DNA of 11,041 nt from Clostridiales bacterium (GCA_018374355.1 JAHAFI010000053.1:1-11041); one strand, 5' to 3'; shown: positions 1 to 7,307, counted from the stretch's first letter. Numbers and translations: made by a program. Notes: generated by a model from the sequence alone, not told the origin.

Positions 1-50
1 CTGTCCCTATCCGGCGAGTTTCTTTCGTATTACGATATCATATGGTATCA
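1..50. repeat. 50-bp exact terminal direct repeat, left copy
   Basis: Bases 1-50 are identical to bases 10992-11041, the last 50 bases of the window. The left copy lies in the truncated permease reading frame at 2-175. An identical end pair of this kind is usual where an assembler closes a contig into a circle, or where a contig end was extended through a false overlap. A genuine direct repeat is possible but less likely, because the two flanking genes are different permeases and both lose their 5' part here. Confidence 0.95.
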
Positions 51-175
51 GAATGCCTCTCCATCTCTTTAAACTGGACTGGATGCTGATGTCCATCGTG
101 TTGCTCTGTATCATCGCTATGGCACTTTATAGTATTCTGAATCTTGTGGAAAAGCATTGTCTGAAACAGGAATAG
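2..175 (+). CDS. ABC transporter permease, C-terminal fragment (TauC/SsuC/ThiX-like)
   Basis: This is an open frame entering from the window edge and ending at TAG (173-175), giving 57 residues. The second half contains a hydrophobic transmembrane helix (WMLMSIVLLCIIAMALYSIL) followed by a charged tail (NLVEKHCLKQE). That pattern is typical of the C-terminal end of binding-protein-dependent permeases of the nitrate/taurine/thiamine-precursor class, whose last helix is followed by an L-x-x-LE-[KR] tail. The first roughly 17 codons, which lie in the terminal repeat, look less family-like. The start of the fragment may therefore be out of frame or chimeric. The family-typical N-terminal 200 or so residues are absent. 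A hairpin terminator follows at 198-224. Substrate cannot be told. Confidence 0.55.
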   Translation, partial: CPYPASFFRITISYGIRMPLHLFKLDWMLMSIVLLCIIAMALYSILNLVEKHCLKQE

Positions 176-197
176 CAATTTTCTTTCATTTCAAAAC

Positions 198-224
198 AGG
201 GAAACGCCTAATCTGCGTTTCCCT
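198..224 (+). terminator. Hairpin terminator after the permease fragment
   Basis: A perfect 10-bp inverted repeat (AGGGAAACGC / GCGTTTCCCT, arms 198-207 and 215-224) with a 7-nt loop is followed on the + strand by a T-rich stretch (ACACTTTTCTTTG). It lies 22 nt after the permease stop. On the minus strand the stem is followed by TGTTTTG, so it may also stop transcription leaving the CRISPR array from the other side. Confidence 0.75.
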
Positions 225-273
225 ACACTTTTCTTTGACTTCATTTAATAGCATTACTTTCATGATCATACTC

Positions 274-354
274 CTACACTCCCAGCGGCTCTGCTACTTC
301 CTTGTCATAAATCGTATAATGCTCATGAAGCACCCGTGTAATCACCGCATACAT
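274..354 (-). pseudogene. Possible gene remnant abutting the last CRISPR repeat
   Basis: A minus-strand frame reads 26 residues (MYAVITRVLHEHYTIYDKEV, then AEPLGV, stop). The composition is protein-like, but I recognise no family and see no ribosome site. Upstream the frame runs straight into the decayed terminal repeat (350-380), exactly where that repeat loses its handle half. It could be the tail of a gene cut when the array end was rearranged, or chance. The rest of 176-349 holds the terminator at 198-224 and a short low-value frame; I see no other gene there. Confidence 0.25.
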
Positions 355-380
355 GAGCCATGCTCCCAAGCGGGAGCGAC
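350..380 (-). repeat. Degenerate trailer-end CRISPR repeat
   Basis: The stem-loop half is intact (362-380), but the handle half (350-361) differs from the consensus at most positions. Decay of the repeat furthest from the leader is normal in CRISPR arrays and fixes the array polarity. The 36-nt spacer at 381-416 is the oldest. The crRNA from this spacer would take its 5' handle from the intact repeat at 417-447, so it should still mature. Confidence 0.9.
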
Positions 381-841
381 AGCTAAAGCTGTAAATTTTG
401 CAGCATATTGTATGGTATTTCAATCCACGCTCCCAAGCGGGAGCGACTCAGAACACCGACTCTCTCAGGAAGGAGATATCCGATTTCAATCCACGCTCCC
501 AAGCGGGAGCGACTGTCCCGTATGCCCGGTATTGGCTATCAGTATTACATTTCAATCCACGCTCCCAAGCGGGAGCGACATTCAGGCGAGACGTTTCTTT
601 TCTACCTATGTGCAATTTCAATCCACGCTCCCAAGCGGGAGCGACCGGATGCAGCGCACCATCACCGCCCAGCAAGAAAATTTCAATCCACGCTCCCAAG
701 CGGGAGCGACATTCATCCATGGTGTGGCTCCTTTCGTGTGTGTTATTTCAATCCACGCTCCCAAGCGGGAGCGACGGCATATGCGATTTCTGTGCTACTG
801 CCTGTAGTCGATTTCAATCCACGCTCCCAAGCGGGAGCGAC
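350..841 (-). CRISPR. Type I-C CRISPR array, 7 intact repeats plus 1 degenerate
   Basis: Seven identical 31-bp repeats lie at 417-447, 483-513, 549-579, 615-645, 680-710, 745-775 and 811-841. A decayed eighth repeat lies at 350-380. The seven spacers are 34-36 nt long. Read on the minus strand the repeat is GT, a 7-bp stem (CGCTCCC / GGGAGCG) with a GCTT loop, then the 11-nt handle TGGATTGAAAT. This is the classic I-C form, in which Cas5c cuts at the base of the stem. Transcription should run from high to low coordinates: the handle lies on the low-coordinate side of each repeat, the decayed repeat sits at the low end, and cas2 plus an AT-rich leader sit at the high end. The newest spacer is therefore 776-810. 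The array is short and all intact repeats are perfect, consistent with a functional locus. Confidence 0.98.
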
Positions 842-1026
842 AGCAATTCTAACCAATTTTCACGTTCCAATTTTATCACATATCACTAATTTTTCACCAC
901 TCTCTTTCAAATTTTCAATCAATTCCTGAGCCCTTTCTGATATTTTTTATTCTCCACATACTAATTTTACGATTTTTCTGGTGCGAATCCCCCAGCACTA
1001 CCATGTCCACTTCCTTCTCGCACCAG
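842..1026 (-). promoter_or_regulatory. CRISPR leader
   Basis: This 185-bp gene-free stretch lies between the cas2 stop codon and the first repeat, and it is AT-rich for its array-proximal 130 bp. Its position upstream of the first perfect repeat, with the array transcribed on the minus strand, makes it the leader. It should hold the array promoter and the integration signals for Cas1-Cas2. I could not settle on one convincing -35/-10 pair; several TTGAAA and TGATAT/GATAAA-like elements are present with poor spacing. Confidence 0.8.
978..1026. repeat. Inverted repeat at the cas2-distal end of the leader
   Basis: A perfect 9-bp inverted repeat (CTGGTGCGA / TCGCACCAG; arms 978-986 and 1018-1026, loop 31 nt) begins immediately after the cas2 stop codon and bounds a GC-richer block within the otherwise AT-rich leader. 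No T-run follows on the minus strand, where AAAAATCG follows, so it is not an ordinary terminator of cas2. It may be a protein-binding or integration-complex site, or an RNA structure at the cas2/array boundary. Confidence 0.6.
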
Positions 1027-1317
1027 CTATAAAATCAATGTTTGATCCACCGCAATCCCTCTGTCTACGCCCATATGTTCTACTTTTGTCTCATATTTAT
1101 TTCCCAGATAATAAAACCGCAGACTGTCCACCTCTTCATCTATAATATCCGTCAATATAGACTTTAATGTAACACACTGTGCATTGTCTACGATGCACTC
1201 AAATACGGAATTTTGCACTCTTCTTCCATAATTCACGCACTGTTTTGCCACTTTCCTAAGTCTTCTCTTTCCTGCTGTCGTTTCTGTATTCACATCATAT
1301 GTAATCAGTACCAGCAT
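1027..1317 (-). CDS. cas2: CRISPR-associated endoribonuclease/integration factor Cas2
   Basis: This 96-residue protein is normal in length for Cas2. The first strand LVLITYDV carries the conserved aspartate (Asp8), and the ferredoxin-like fold motifs follow (GKRRLRKVAK, then RVQNSVFEC). Cas2 dimers bridge two Cas1 dimers in the spacer-integration complex. The ATG at 1317 is chosen over the GTG at 1323 because GAGG ends 7 nt upstream of the ATG, whereas the GTG would have almost no spacing. The ribosome site overlaps the cas1 stop codon, so translation is coupled. It is the last gene before the leader and array. Confidence 0.96.
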   Translation of the reverse strand: MLVLITYDVNTETTAGKRRLRKVAKQCVNYGRRVQNSVFECIVDNAQCVTLKSILTDIIDEEVDSLRFYYLGNKYETKVEHMGVDRGIAVDQTLIL

Positions 1318-1326
1318 TTCCACACC

Positions 1327-2358
1327 TCACTTCCACAAAAACACCGGATAACCATCTAAATCTCCCCTCAAGTATCTGGCCAACAGCATCGCCTGAACGT
1401 AAGGAACCATTCCCCACTCTACTTTTTCTTTCAGATAAGGATGTGTTATAATTTCCTTCTTTTTATTCTGCCATTCTGTCAGCACTTTTCTTCGAAGTTC
1501 ATCATCCATCAATACTGCTCCGTTTTCCAGCTTTGAAAAATTTTTTCCACTAATAATTCTCTTATTAATCAAAGAAAGCACAAAACGATCTGCCAAAACA
1601 GCCCGAAATTCTTCCACTAAATCCAATGATAAAGATGCTCTTCCCGGGCGTTCTGTATGAAGGTATCCCATATAGGGATCTAATCCCACAGTTTCCAGTG
1701 CGGAAGTAATCGTATTTGTCAGTAATGTATATGCAAAAGACAGCAATGCATTTACATTGTCCAAGGGTGGTCTCTTGTTTCTCCCCTGGAAAGCAAAATC
1801 TTTCTTCTGCTGTAAAATCAACTGTTCAAATACACCAAAGTAAATACTTGCTGCCTCTCCTTCATACCCACGAAGCTGTTCCTTGGTTGAACAGTCCCGA
1901 ATATATTCCAGCGAATTTTTCATAAAACCGGAGGCTGATTTTACCTTCTCCACGTCAATCTGCAGACTGTGGTCCCGGATGGCACGCTCCAATACCCATC
2001 TGGCATTGTACACCTTTCCTAAGATGCAATTTTTCGCTATTTCCAGGCTGATTCTATCGTCCCTGTTACTGTTATACTGCTGTTGCCTTAAAATCACATT
2101 TCCCCTGGTTTTTCCTGAAATCCTGGCTAAAAATTTCCCCTGCGGTGTCAGATAACACAAAGAAATATTTCTATCTGCACAAGCTCCCATAAGAGCCGGA
2201 CTGGTTCCCCTGTAACCGAAAGACACGATACCTTCCAGATTATGCAAAGGCAGTCTTCCTATTTCCGTCTTTTCCTCATAGATAACTATATTTTCACCGT
2301 CCAAGGCCAGGTAGCTGTTTTCAGAAGTTACATACAATGTATTTAATAATTTTTTCAT
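1327..2358 (-). CDS. cas1: CRISPR-associated integrase Cas1 (type I-C)
   Basis: This 343-residue protein is typical of I-C Cas1. The N-terminal beta-rich domain begins MKKLLNTLYVTSENSYLALD. The C-terminal helical catalytic domain shows the three metal-ligand sites: Glu166 in GYEGEAASIYF, His234 in YLHTERPGR, and an acidic cluster at about 246-250 (DLVEE). Cas1 catalyses integration of prespacers at the leader-repeat junction. The ATG at 2358 is chosen because GGAGG lies 7 nt upstream and it overlaps the cas4 stop as ATGA. The longer frame upstream would start inside the ribosome-site region. Nothing suggests inactivation. Confidence 0.97.
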   Translation of the reverse strand: MKKLLNTLYVTSENSYLALDGENIVIYEEKTEIGRLPLHNLEGIVSFGYRGTSPALMGACADRNISLCYLTPQGKFLARISGKTRGNVILRQQQYNSNRDDRISLEIAKNCILGKVYNARWVLERAIRDHSLQIDVEKVKSASGFMKNSLEYIRDCSTKEQLRGYEGEAASIYFGVFEQLILQQKKDFAFQGRNKRPPLDNVNALLSFAYTLLTNTITSALETVGLDPYMGYLHTERPGRASLSLDLVEEFRAVLADRFVLSLINKRIISGKNFSKLENGAVLMDDELRRKVLTEWQNKKKEIITHPYLKEKVEWGMVPYVQAMLLARYLRGDLDGYPVFLWK

Positions 2359-3020
2359 TCCTCTTCCTCCTTCCATACCTGGCTCATATAAGAACTTACG
2401 GAAGCCGTTTTTCCCAGTTTTGGAAGACAGATTTCTTTCAGAGAACAGGCACTACAGGATTTGTTGTATTTTACTTTCGGAGTATATCTTCTGTCATAAT
2501 AATGGTGCATTTCCTGAAACATACTCCGCACTTCCTGACGCAAATCCTCCGCAATCTCCACCAGCTCTCTTCTTCTGGTCTCCCCATAAAAAAGAGCCCC
2601 CTCCGGTATTTTTACAGAAAACATTTCTTCCAGACACAGTGCCTGAGCTGCAAGCTGCAGCCTGTCCTCCTCTGTGATCTTTGACTTTCCCTTTTTATAC
2701 TCCACAGGATATACAGAGTACATTCCTCTATGCCCATGAAGCTGAATCCCATCCTCACACTTATGAAATTCCACCACATCACATTCTCCGCTGATCCCCA
2801 GCTCTCTGGAAGAAACAGGCAGTGCTCTGGTCGTAATCACACCTTTTCTCTTTTCCGTCAAATATGGGTCATGGGCTTTTTTGTGCATAAGCTCACCTAT
2901 AACCGTATGCACATTTTCTGCCCACTGCTGTTCAATATGAATCAGCGCCCACTGTCTTTTGCAAAACTTAAAATGCTGTATACCTGAAATCATCAGATAA
3001 TTGTCTTCTGTATATTCCAT
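2355..3020 (-). CDS. cas4: CRISPR-associated Cas4 nuclease (type I-C)
   Basis: This 221-residue protein is a RecB-like iron-sulphur nuclease. The cluster cysteines are Cys20 (FKFCKRQW) and Cys189, Cys192 and Cys198 (SCSACSLKEIC). The nuclease residues are Asp81 (GECDVVEF), Glu107-Lys109 (PVEYKKGK) and the QLAAQALCLEE helix. In I-C systems Cas4 works with Cas1-Cas2 to trim prespacers and select PAM-flanked DNA. The ATG at 3020 overlaps the cas7 TGA as TGATG with AGGA 7 nt upstream; a TTG one codon earlier is a less likely start. The gene overlaps cas1 by 4 bp. Confidence 0.97.
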   Translation of the reverse strand: MEYTEDNYLMISGIQHFKFCKRQWALIHIEQQWAENVHTVIGELMHKKAHDPYLTEKRKGVITTRALPVSSRELGISGECDVVEFHKCEDGIQLHGHRGMYSVYPVEYKKGKSKITEEDRLQLAAQALCLEEMFSVKIPEGALFYGETRRRELVEIAEDLRQEVRSMFQEMHHYYDRRYTPKVKYNKSCSACSLKEICLPKLGKTASVSSYMSQVWKEEEE

Positions 3021-3931
3021 CAAATCATCCTTTTCACTTCTACCGAGTCAGGAATACCTTCTTCATGAATCTCAACGATATAATCCTGATATTTTCTGGG
3101 ATATTCTACCTCTTCCTTTTTCCTGACTTCCACTGCATCAAACAATTTATATGCCGGACAATCTCCCAGTTCCTTACTGTGCTTAAACACAATCAATTCA
3201 CGGACTGCCATCTTTCCCCGGGCCGCTGAATGATCATGCTCAAACATATTGATAATCGCCTCCCACAAAAGCTCCAGGTCCTCTTCCGTAAATCCTGTCA
3301 CTTTCCGGGCAAGATTCGCAGAAATATACCCTTCGACCCGGTACAGACCATACGGTACGATGCTTTTTCTGCCCATCTCTGTACTCTTATTCTCTGCGTC
3401 ACTCTCTGTAGTAATCGCCACTCTTGTGATTGTCACTTCCTGACTGATGATCGGATCAATACTTCTGGCAAATCCAAGCTGCACCGGCCCCCGCACCTGT
3501 CCGCAGTTTAAAGATGCTTTCACAAAAGTAGTCATAACCGCTCCAAAGGTTCGGATATCAAAAAAGTTCTGACACATATAATCTTTTAATTTTGCATCCG
3601 TATCCTTATCATTCTTTTTTAATTTCTTTAATGCCTCTGTCACTTTTTTATCATCTGTTTCTTTTATCCCAATAGACTGACAAGCCTCCCTGTCGCTCCG
3701 ATTCAAAGGGACATCTTCTCTTATATAAATCTGAAATCCCTTTGCATCTTCCTTCACAGTCTCTATGTAATTTCTGATTTTCCTTTTCAGACATACATCT
3801 GTGACCAGACCCAAACCGCTTTCCGGATCGATGCGCGGCATATTCCCTGCATCCGGATCCCCGTTGGGATTTCCGTTCTCTACATCAAACAGCACCACAA
3901 ATTCATACCTGTTTTTAATCACTTCACTCAT
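3020..3931 (-). CDS. cas7: Cascade backbone subunit Cas7 (Csd2 family, type I-C)
   Basis: This 303-residue protein has the usual Csd2 N-terminus (YEFVVLFDVENGNPNGDPDA) and the downstream LGLVTDVCLKRKIRNYI block that identify I-C Cas7. Multiple copies coat the crRNA spacer and form the filament that opens target DNA. Its ATG follows the cas8c TAA directly with no gap, and GGGAGG lies 8 nt upstream within the cas8c tail, implying coupled translation in roughly fixed ratio with cas8c. Confidence 0.97.
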   Translation of the reverse strand: MSEVIKNRYEFVVLFDVENGNPNGDPDAGNMPRIDPESGLGLVTDVCLKRKIRNYIETVKEDAKGFQIYIREDVPLNRSDREACQSIGIKETDDKKVTEALKKLKKNDKDTDAKLKDYMCQNFFDIRTFGAVMTTFVKASLNCGQVRGPVQLGFARSIDPIISQEVTITRVAITTESDAENKSTEMGRKSIVPYGLYRVEGYISANLARKVTGFTEEDLELLWEAIINMFEHDHSAARGKMAVRELIVFKHSKELGDCPAYKLFDAVEVRKKEEVEYPRKYQDYIVEIHEEGIPDSVEVKRMI

Positions 3932-5662
3932 TTATTTTTCCTCCCTTTTTTCATACTTTTTCTGCATCTGATGATAATATCCCAAAATAAAGTTCCCCTG
4001 TTCCTCCAAAGGCAGACGTTTGGGAAATTCTTCCAGACTTCCTGCAATTTCTGTCAGCAGCCTTTCATAATATACCTTGGCGCCCCCCTTATCTCTTTCC
4101 AATTTCTTTATATGACTGTTTTTCAACTTGATTAGAACAGGGAAAACAGATGCCGGTGCAGCACATGCTGAGTTAAAATACCGATCGCGAATAGTCGTTT
4201 TGATTCCCTGATTCGCATCCATCTGTATGGATTCCAACACAGAAAACAGCCTTCCCAACACATATGCTTTGTCTTTACTCTCTTCCATCAATCCCATATA
4301 ATCTTCTCCCTTCTCCCATTTACGATTTTGTATCAAATATGCTTTTATGATTCCTGCCCGTCCCCAGGTCACTTTCCCCTGTTCTGCCCGTATACGAATC
4401 AATGTATCGGTATAGAGGCTTTCCGGATATTTACCATCTTCCAAAATAGCCTTCAGAACCATGGCTGCCATATTGGGAACCGGTGATTTGTCCTTTGATT
4501 TCTGATTTACCGTTTCAAACAGCATATCTCTGATTCCAAGATATTCTCTATTCTCCCGGGAAGGTTTTATAATCTCCATCCTTTTATAATGCCGGGCCAG
4601 ATTTTTCAGGATATTACCAAATGAATTCTCATAAAAAAATCGGACTGACAATCTTGCTGCATTGGGAGCCAGAGCCAAAATATAAAACTTTTGATCCGGG
4701 TTCAGTTCTGTTTCATCGATTCGCACCGCCTTCCCCTCTCGCAGTCTTTCAAAAAGTGCTTTGATCTCCTCCTGATTATCCGGTTTCGGATTCGCTGCTT
4801 CCCAAAATGCATCCTGATACCTGCGCTCTCCACTTTCAGCCCAAAAGACAATCATGGAATCCCCCAAAGAAAAGGTGTACTGTCTCTGACTTAAAAGATA
4901 ATTCAAAGCCGTCGTATAGGCAAACTCCGCATACTTGCCCACAGGGGCATTGTAACTTTGTTCCTTTCCGTAAGACTCAAATGCTGGTGCATTAAAAGAT
5001 ACCAGAGAAGCTCCACTGGACTGTGCTCCCGGAACCCCTTTGATCATTTTGTGAATCCTGGATATTTTATCCTGCTTTCCCGTTACAAGGCAAACTCCAT
5101 CCATTCCTTCCTCATTGATATGTCGTTGTGCCTCCCATACTTCTTTGATCCCTCTGTCTTCCTGAGCGTATTCTCCTCTCACCATAAAAATCAAATTTCC
5201 ACTCTCGGTAAGTTCCTCCCAGTTTTCCAAAATCTCCTTATTCTCACTGGCCTTCTCCGGATTCCATGTCTCGAAATATCTCCGAACTGCCAAAGCCATT
5301 TTGCTGTCCGCGCCTTTCAATATCGAAAGATGCTTTTCCTTTGCCGCCTGAAAACATTCCTGTACTCTTTTATTCGTTCCCTCTGCGTCAATTCCCAACA
5401 TGTACTTAGAATTATCACATAAAAAATTGGCCGAAATCCCTGAAGACCGTGTCACCATCTCCGGAACAGTCAGAGGAACCGGAACTACAGTTTTCTTTTT
5501 CCCACTCGTCTCTTCCATTTTCAAGGAAATAATTCCTTTTATTTCTCCATCTGGGGACAAACTGATTCCATAGGAAACTTTGGCCTGACACCATCCCTCC
5601 CGGGAGACCTTCCCCTCGCTTGCGAGATTTTCATAATGCTTTACCAATGCCTGTAAAATCAT
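3932..5662 (-). CDS. cas8c: Cascade large subunit Cas8c (Csd1 family)
   Basis: This 576-residue protein begins MILQALVKHYENLASEG and continues with the Csd1-type region holding GWCQAKVSYGISLSPDGEI, the characteristic I-C large subunit. Its length fits the family. Cas8c recognises the PAM, which is TTC in characterised I-C systems, and recruits Cas3. An internal translation start giving the small subunit Cas11c is known in I-C systems; I did not identify it with certainty here. The start ATG overlaps the cas5c stop as ATGA, with GAGG 7 nt upstream. No break is visible. Confidence 0.95.
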   Translation of the reverse strand: MILQALVKHYENLASEGKVSREGWCQAKVSYGISLSPDGEIKGIISLKMEETSGKKKTVVPVPLTVPEMVTRSSGISANFLCDNSKYMLGIDAEGTNKRVQECFQAAKEKHLSILKGADSKMALAVRRYFETWNPEKASENKEILENWEELTESGNLIFMVRGEYAQEDRGIKEVWEAQRHINEEGMDGVCLVTGKQDKISRIHKMIKGVPGAQSSGASLVSFNAPAFESYGKEQSYNAPVGKYAEFAYTTALNYLLSQRQYTFSLGDSMIVFWAESGERRYQDAFWEAANPKPDNQEEIKALFERLREGKAVRIDETELNPDQKFYILALAPNAARLSVRFFYENSFGNILKNLARHYKRMEIIKPSRENREYLGIRDMLFETVNQKSKDKSPVPNMAAMVLKAILEDGKYPESLYTDTLIRIRAEQGKVTWGRAGIIKAYLIQNRKWEKGEDYMGLMEESKDKAYVLGRLFSVLESIQMDANQGIKTTIRDRYFNSACAAPASVFPVLIKLKNSHIKKLERDKGGAKVYYERLLTEIAGSLEEFPKRLPLEEQGNFILGYYHQMQKKYEKREEK

Positions 5663-6321
5663 CTCACCACCTCACTGTCCCTCAAATCTATTACTCCCTT
5701 TTTCATAACTGCCCGGAAGAACATGGGCTGTATATTATTTTTATCGGTATAGTCCATATCAAACAGCATATATCCCAAATCTTTTTCAGGCACATCATCA
5801 TACGCTGTTACAATCTTCTCTTCTTCACAAAGACAAAAGTGTGCCGGAAACTCCCTGCATCCAAAATAAGGCATGTGAAAACATTCTCCTCTTTTCAAAC
5901 GCCGCATAATAATATCCTTGAATTTCCCCGGATTGTCCGTCTCATTTGCCTCAGAAGTCATTTCAAAATGAGCCTCTATGACGTATTCCACATTACATAA
6001 CAAAAGCGATGCCCTCTGCACAATATCAGCTTTTGTATTGATATACAAAGGCTTGTCTGCTCCGTTATAAGCCTGCAGTACATTACTTGCCAGAATTTTA
6101 CTTTTCACCTCATTTCTGCGTACACTGGTAAATTGTATTGGATTTTTCACATAGATTTTATCTACCATCCACTTCAGACCGGGATGCCAGTAGATCGCCT
6201 CCAAAATTCCTCTTGCGGCTGATGGAGTCATCACATCATACGAACACCGTTCCACTTTCATTTCCGGTCTTGAAAACAATGCATAATCCCCCCAGACCTT
6301 AATCTTCACTCCCATCGCCAT
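5659..6321 (-). CDS. cas5c: Cascade subunit and crRNA-processing endonuclease Cas5c (Cas5d)
   Basis: This 220-residue protein has the family hallmarks GDYALFSRPE at 11-20, ERCSYDVMTPSAARGILEAI at 24-43 (with Tyr28 in the family-conserved tyrosine region), and KNPIQFTSVRRNEV. In type I-C, Cas5c replaces Cas6: it cuts repeat RNA at the base of the stem to leave an 11-nt 5' handle, then stays on that handle in Cascade. That role matters for the repeat-like RNA at 7427-7451. The ATG at 6321 is preferred because a GGGAGG block lies about 10 nt upstream and homology starts there; the longer open frame up to 6435 overlaps the preceding gene. It lies 25 bp after the DUF3791-type gene, so it is in the same operon. 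Confidence 0.95.
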   Translation of the reverse strand: MAMGVKIKVWGDYALFSRPEMKVERCSYDVMTPSAARGILEAIYWHPGLKWMVDKIYVKNPIQFTSVRRNEVKSKILASNVLQAYNGADKPLYINTKADIVQRASLLLCNVEYVIEAHFEMTSEANETDNPGKFKDIIMRRLKRGECFHMPYFGCREFPAHFCLCEEEKIVTAYDDVPEKDLGYMLFDMDYTDKNNIQPMFFRAVMKKGVIDLRDSEVVR

Positions 6322-6346
6322 GACCGCTTCACCTCCCTCTTGTTCA

Positions 6347-6787
6347 TTACAACACCTTTCCTTCCTCATAACAGACTGCAATATACTCTCTGGATTGATA
6401 GTAAAAATCCGTATTATAATCCGAAATATGTGCATCTATCCATGAATGATATACTTCCCACAATCCTTTCACAATTTCTTCATCCCGATAGGAATCCTCT
6501 ATCAACCGCTCATATACCTCTCCTATATCCCAATAATCCGGCACAAGATACCTGCACTCCTTTACGTTATCAAAATCTCCCTCTTTCATTTTGTATTCCT
6601 CTATAAATTCGTAAGCAACTTTTTCGATCGGTTCGCAATGAAAAACATCTGCATACTCATAGATTCTCTGTATTCCGTCTTTTCCCAGCATCTCAGCTAC
6701 TTCTTTTCTGGTTCTCTTTACCGTTCTTCCTATATATTCAATCAGACTGCACGTAAAAAATAAATCGTTGTTATTTTTTGTTCCCAT
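6347..6787 (-). CDS. DUF3791-type protein, probable antitoxin partner of the DUF3990 gene
   Basis: This is a 146-residue cytoplasmic protein with no signal peptide or membrane segment. Residues about 1-70 (LFFTCSLIEYIGRTVKRTRK, then EVAEMLGKDGIQRIYEYADV) resemble the DUF3791 small helical domain often found next to DUF3990 genes in Clostridia. Residues about 75-146 form a second region (VPDYWDIGEVYERLI, VYHSWIDAHISDYN) that is absent from minimal DUF3791 proteins and resembles small stand-alone partners, so this may be a fusion. The ATG at 6787 is chosen because GAGG lies 6 nt upstream; a TTG at 6808 has no such site. It overlaps the toxin-like gene by 17 bp, which is typical of toxin-antitoxin pairs. 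The antitoxin role is inferred from pairing and context, not shown. Confidence 0.65.
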   Translation of the reverse strand: MGTKNNNDLFFTCSLIEYIGRTVKRTRKEVAEMLGKDGIQRIYEYADVFHCEPIEKVAYEFIEEYKMKEGDFDNVKECRYLVPDYWDIGEVYERLIEDSYRDEEIVKGLWEVYHSWIDAHISDYNTDFYYQSREYIAVCYEEGKVL

Positions 6788-7238
6788 GTACAACCTCACT
6801 TCCTGCAAACACTAAGGTATCAAGTGCCGAGATCGTATGAAAACTGATCTGATGGGTTGGATATTTGAATTTTACCAATTCCCAAAAAGCCGCTCTTGAT
6901 ATCTTCTGATCCATAAAGTTTTGTATATAATTATATATGGTATCATCTGCCATAGGTCCCTCCACAATATCGTAATGATGAGAAATTCCTCTGCGGCAGT
7001 CCACCACAAAATCCAGCCATTCTTCTGTCATTTTTTCAAAAACAAGTATGTTTAAATTCTCATTCGGCGTATACTCATACTGATTTAGATATCCGGTTCG
7101 TCCAAAGCGAGCTGCCCAGCGTTCTGCCTGTTCCTGATACTTCGTACAGTAGAACCCAAAATAAAAATCTTTATTAAATTTTGCTTTCCTGATTTCAGGA
7201 TATTCAACAATTTCTCCACTTCCATGATATAATAGCAT
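6771..7238 (-). CDS. DUF3990 protein, ADP-ribosyltransferase-fold candidate toxin
   Basis: This is a 155-residue protein matching the DUF3990 pattern. It has the N-terminal LYHGS (residues 3-7), then FYFGFYCTKYQEQAERWA, a middle EEWLDFVVDCRRG, then YDIVEGPMADDTIYNYI, and a C-terminal HQISFHTISALDTLVF. DUF3990 is placed in the ADP-ribosyltransferase fold clan; in that fold the N-terminal His/Tyr-Gly motif and a late Gln/Glu segment form the NAD site. A toxin that modifies a host or phage target is therefore a reasonable inference, but the substrate is unknown. The second ATG (7238) is preferred, since AGGA lies 6 nt upstream, whereas the first ATG (7244) touches it. It is the first gene of the operon driven by the promoter at 7308-7336 and sits between cas3 and cas5c, where I-C operons normally have nothing. 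Confidence 0.75.
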   Translation of the reverse strand: MLLYHGSGEIVEYPEIRKAKFNKDFYFGFYCTKYQEQAERWAARFGRTGYLNQYEYTPNENLNILVFEKMTEEWLDFVVDCRRGISHHYDIVEGPMADDTIYNYIQNFMDQKISRAAFWELVKFKYPTHQISFHTISALDTLVFAGSEVVHGNKK

Positions 7239-7307
7239 AATCATTCCTCGCTTTTTGATGTTTTCAATAAAAAATACATATTTTCAAGCTATTTTTTTGT
7301 AATTTTA

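Noticed and set aside
157..929. Several overlapping open frames across the CRISPR array, including repetitive peptides
   Set aside because: They are translations of the repeats and spacers in different frames; the periodic peptide is exactly the 31-bp repeat unit, and no ribosome site or protein family supports them.
6322..6435. Extended N-terminus for Cas5c from an upstream in-frame start
   Set aside because: The extra 38 residues overlap the preceding gene, have no family similarity, and include the ribosome site for the ATG at 6321.
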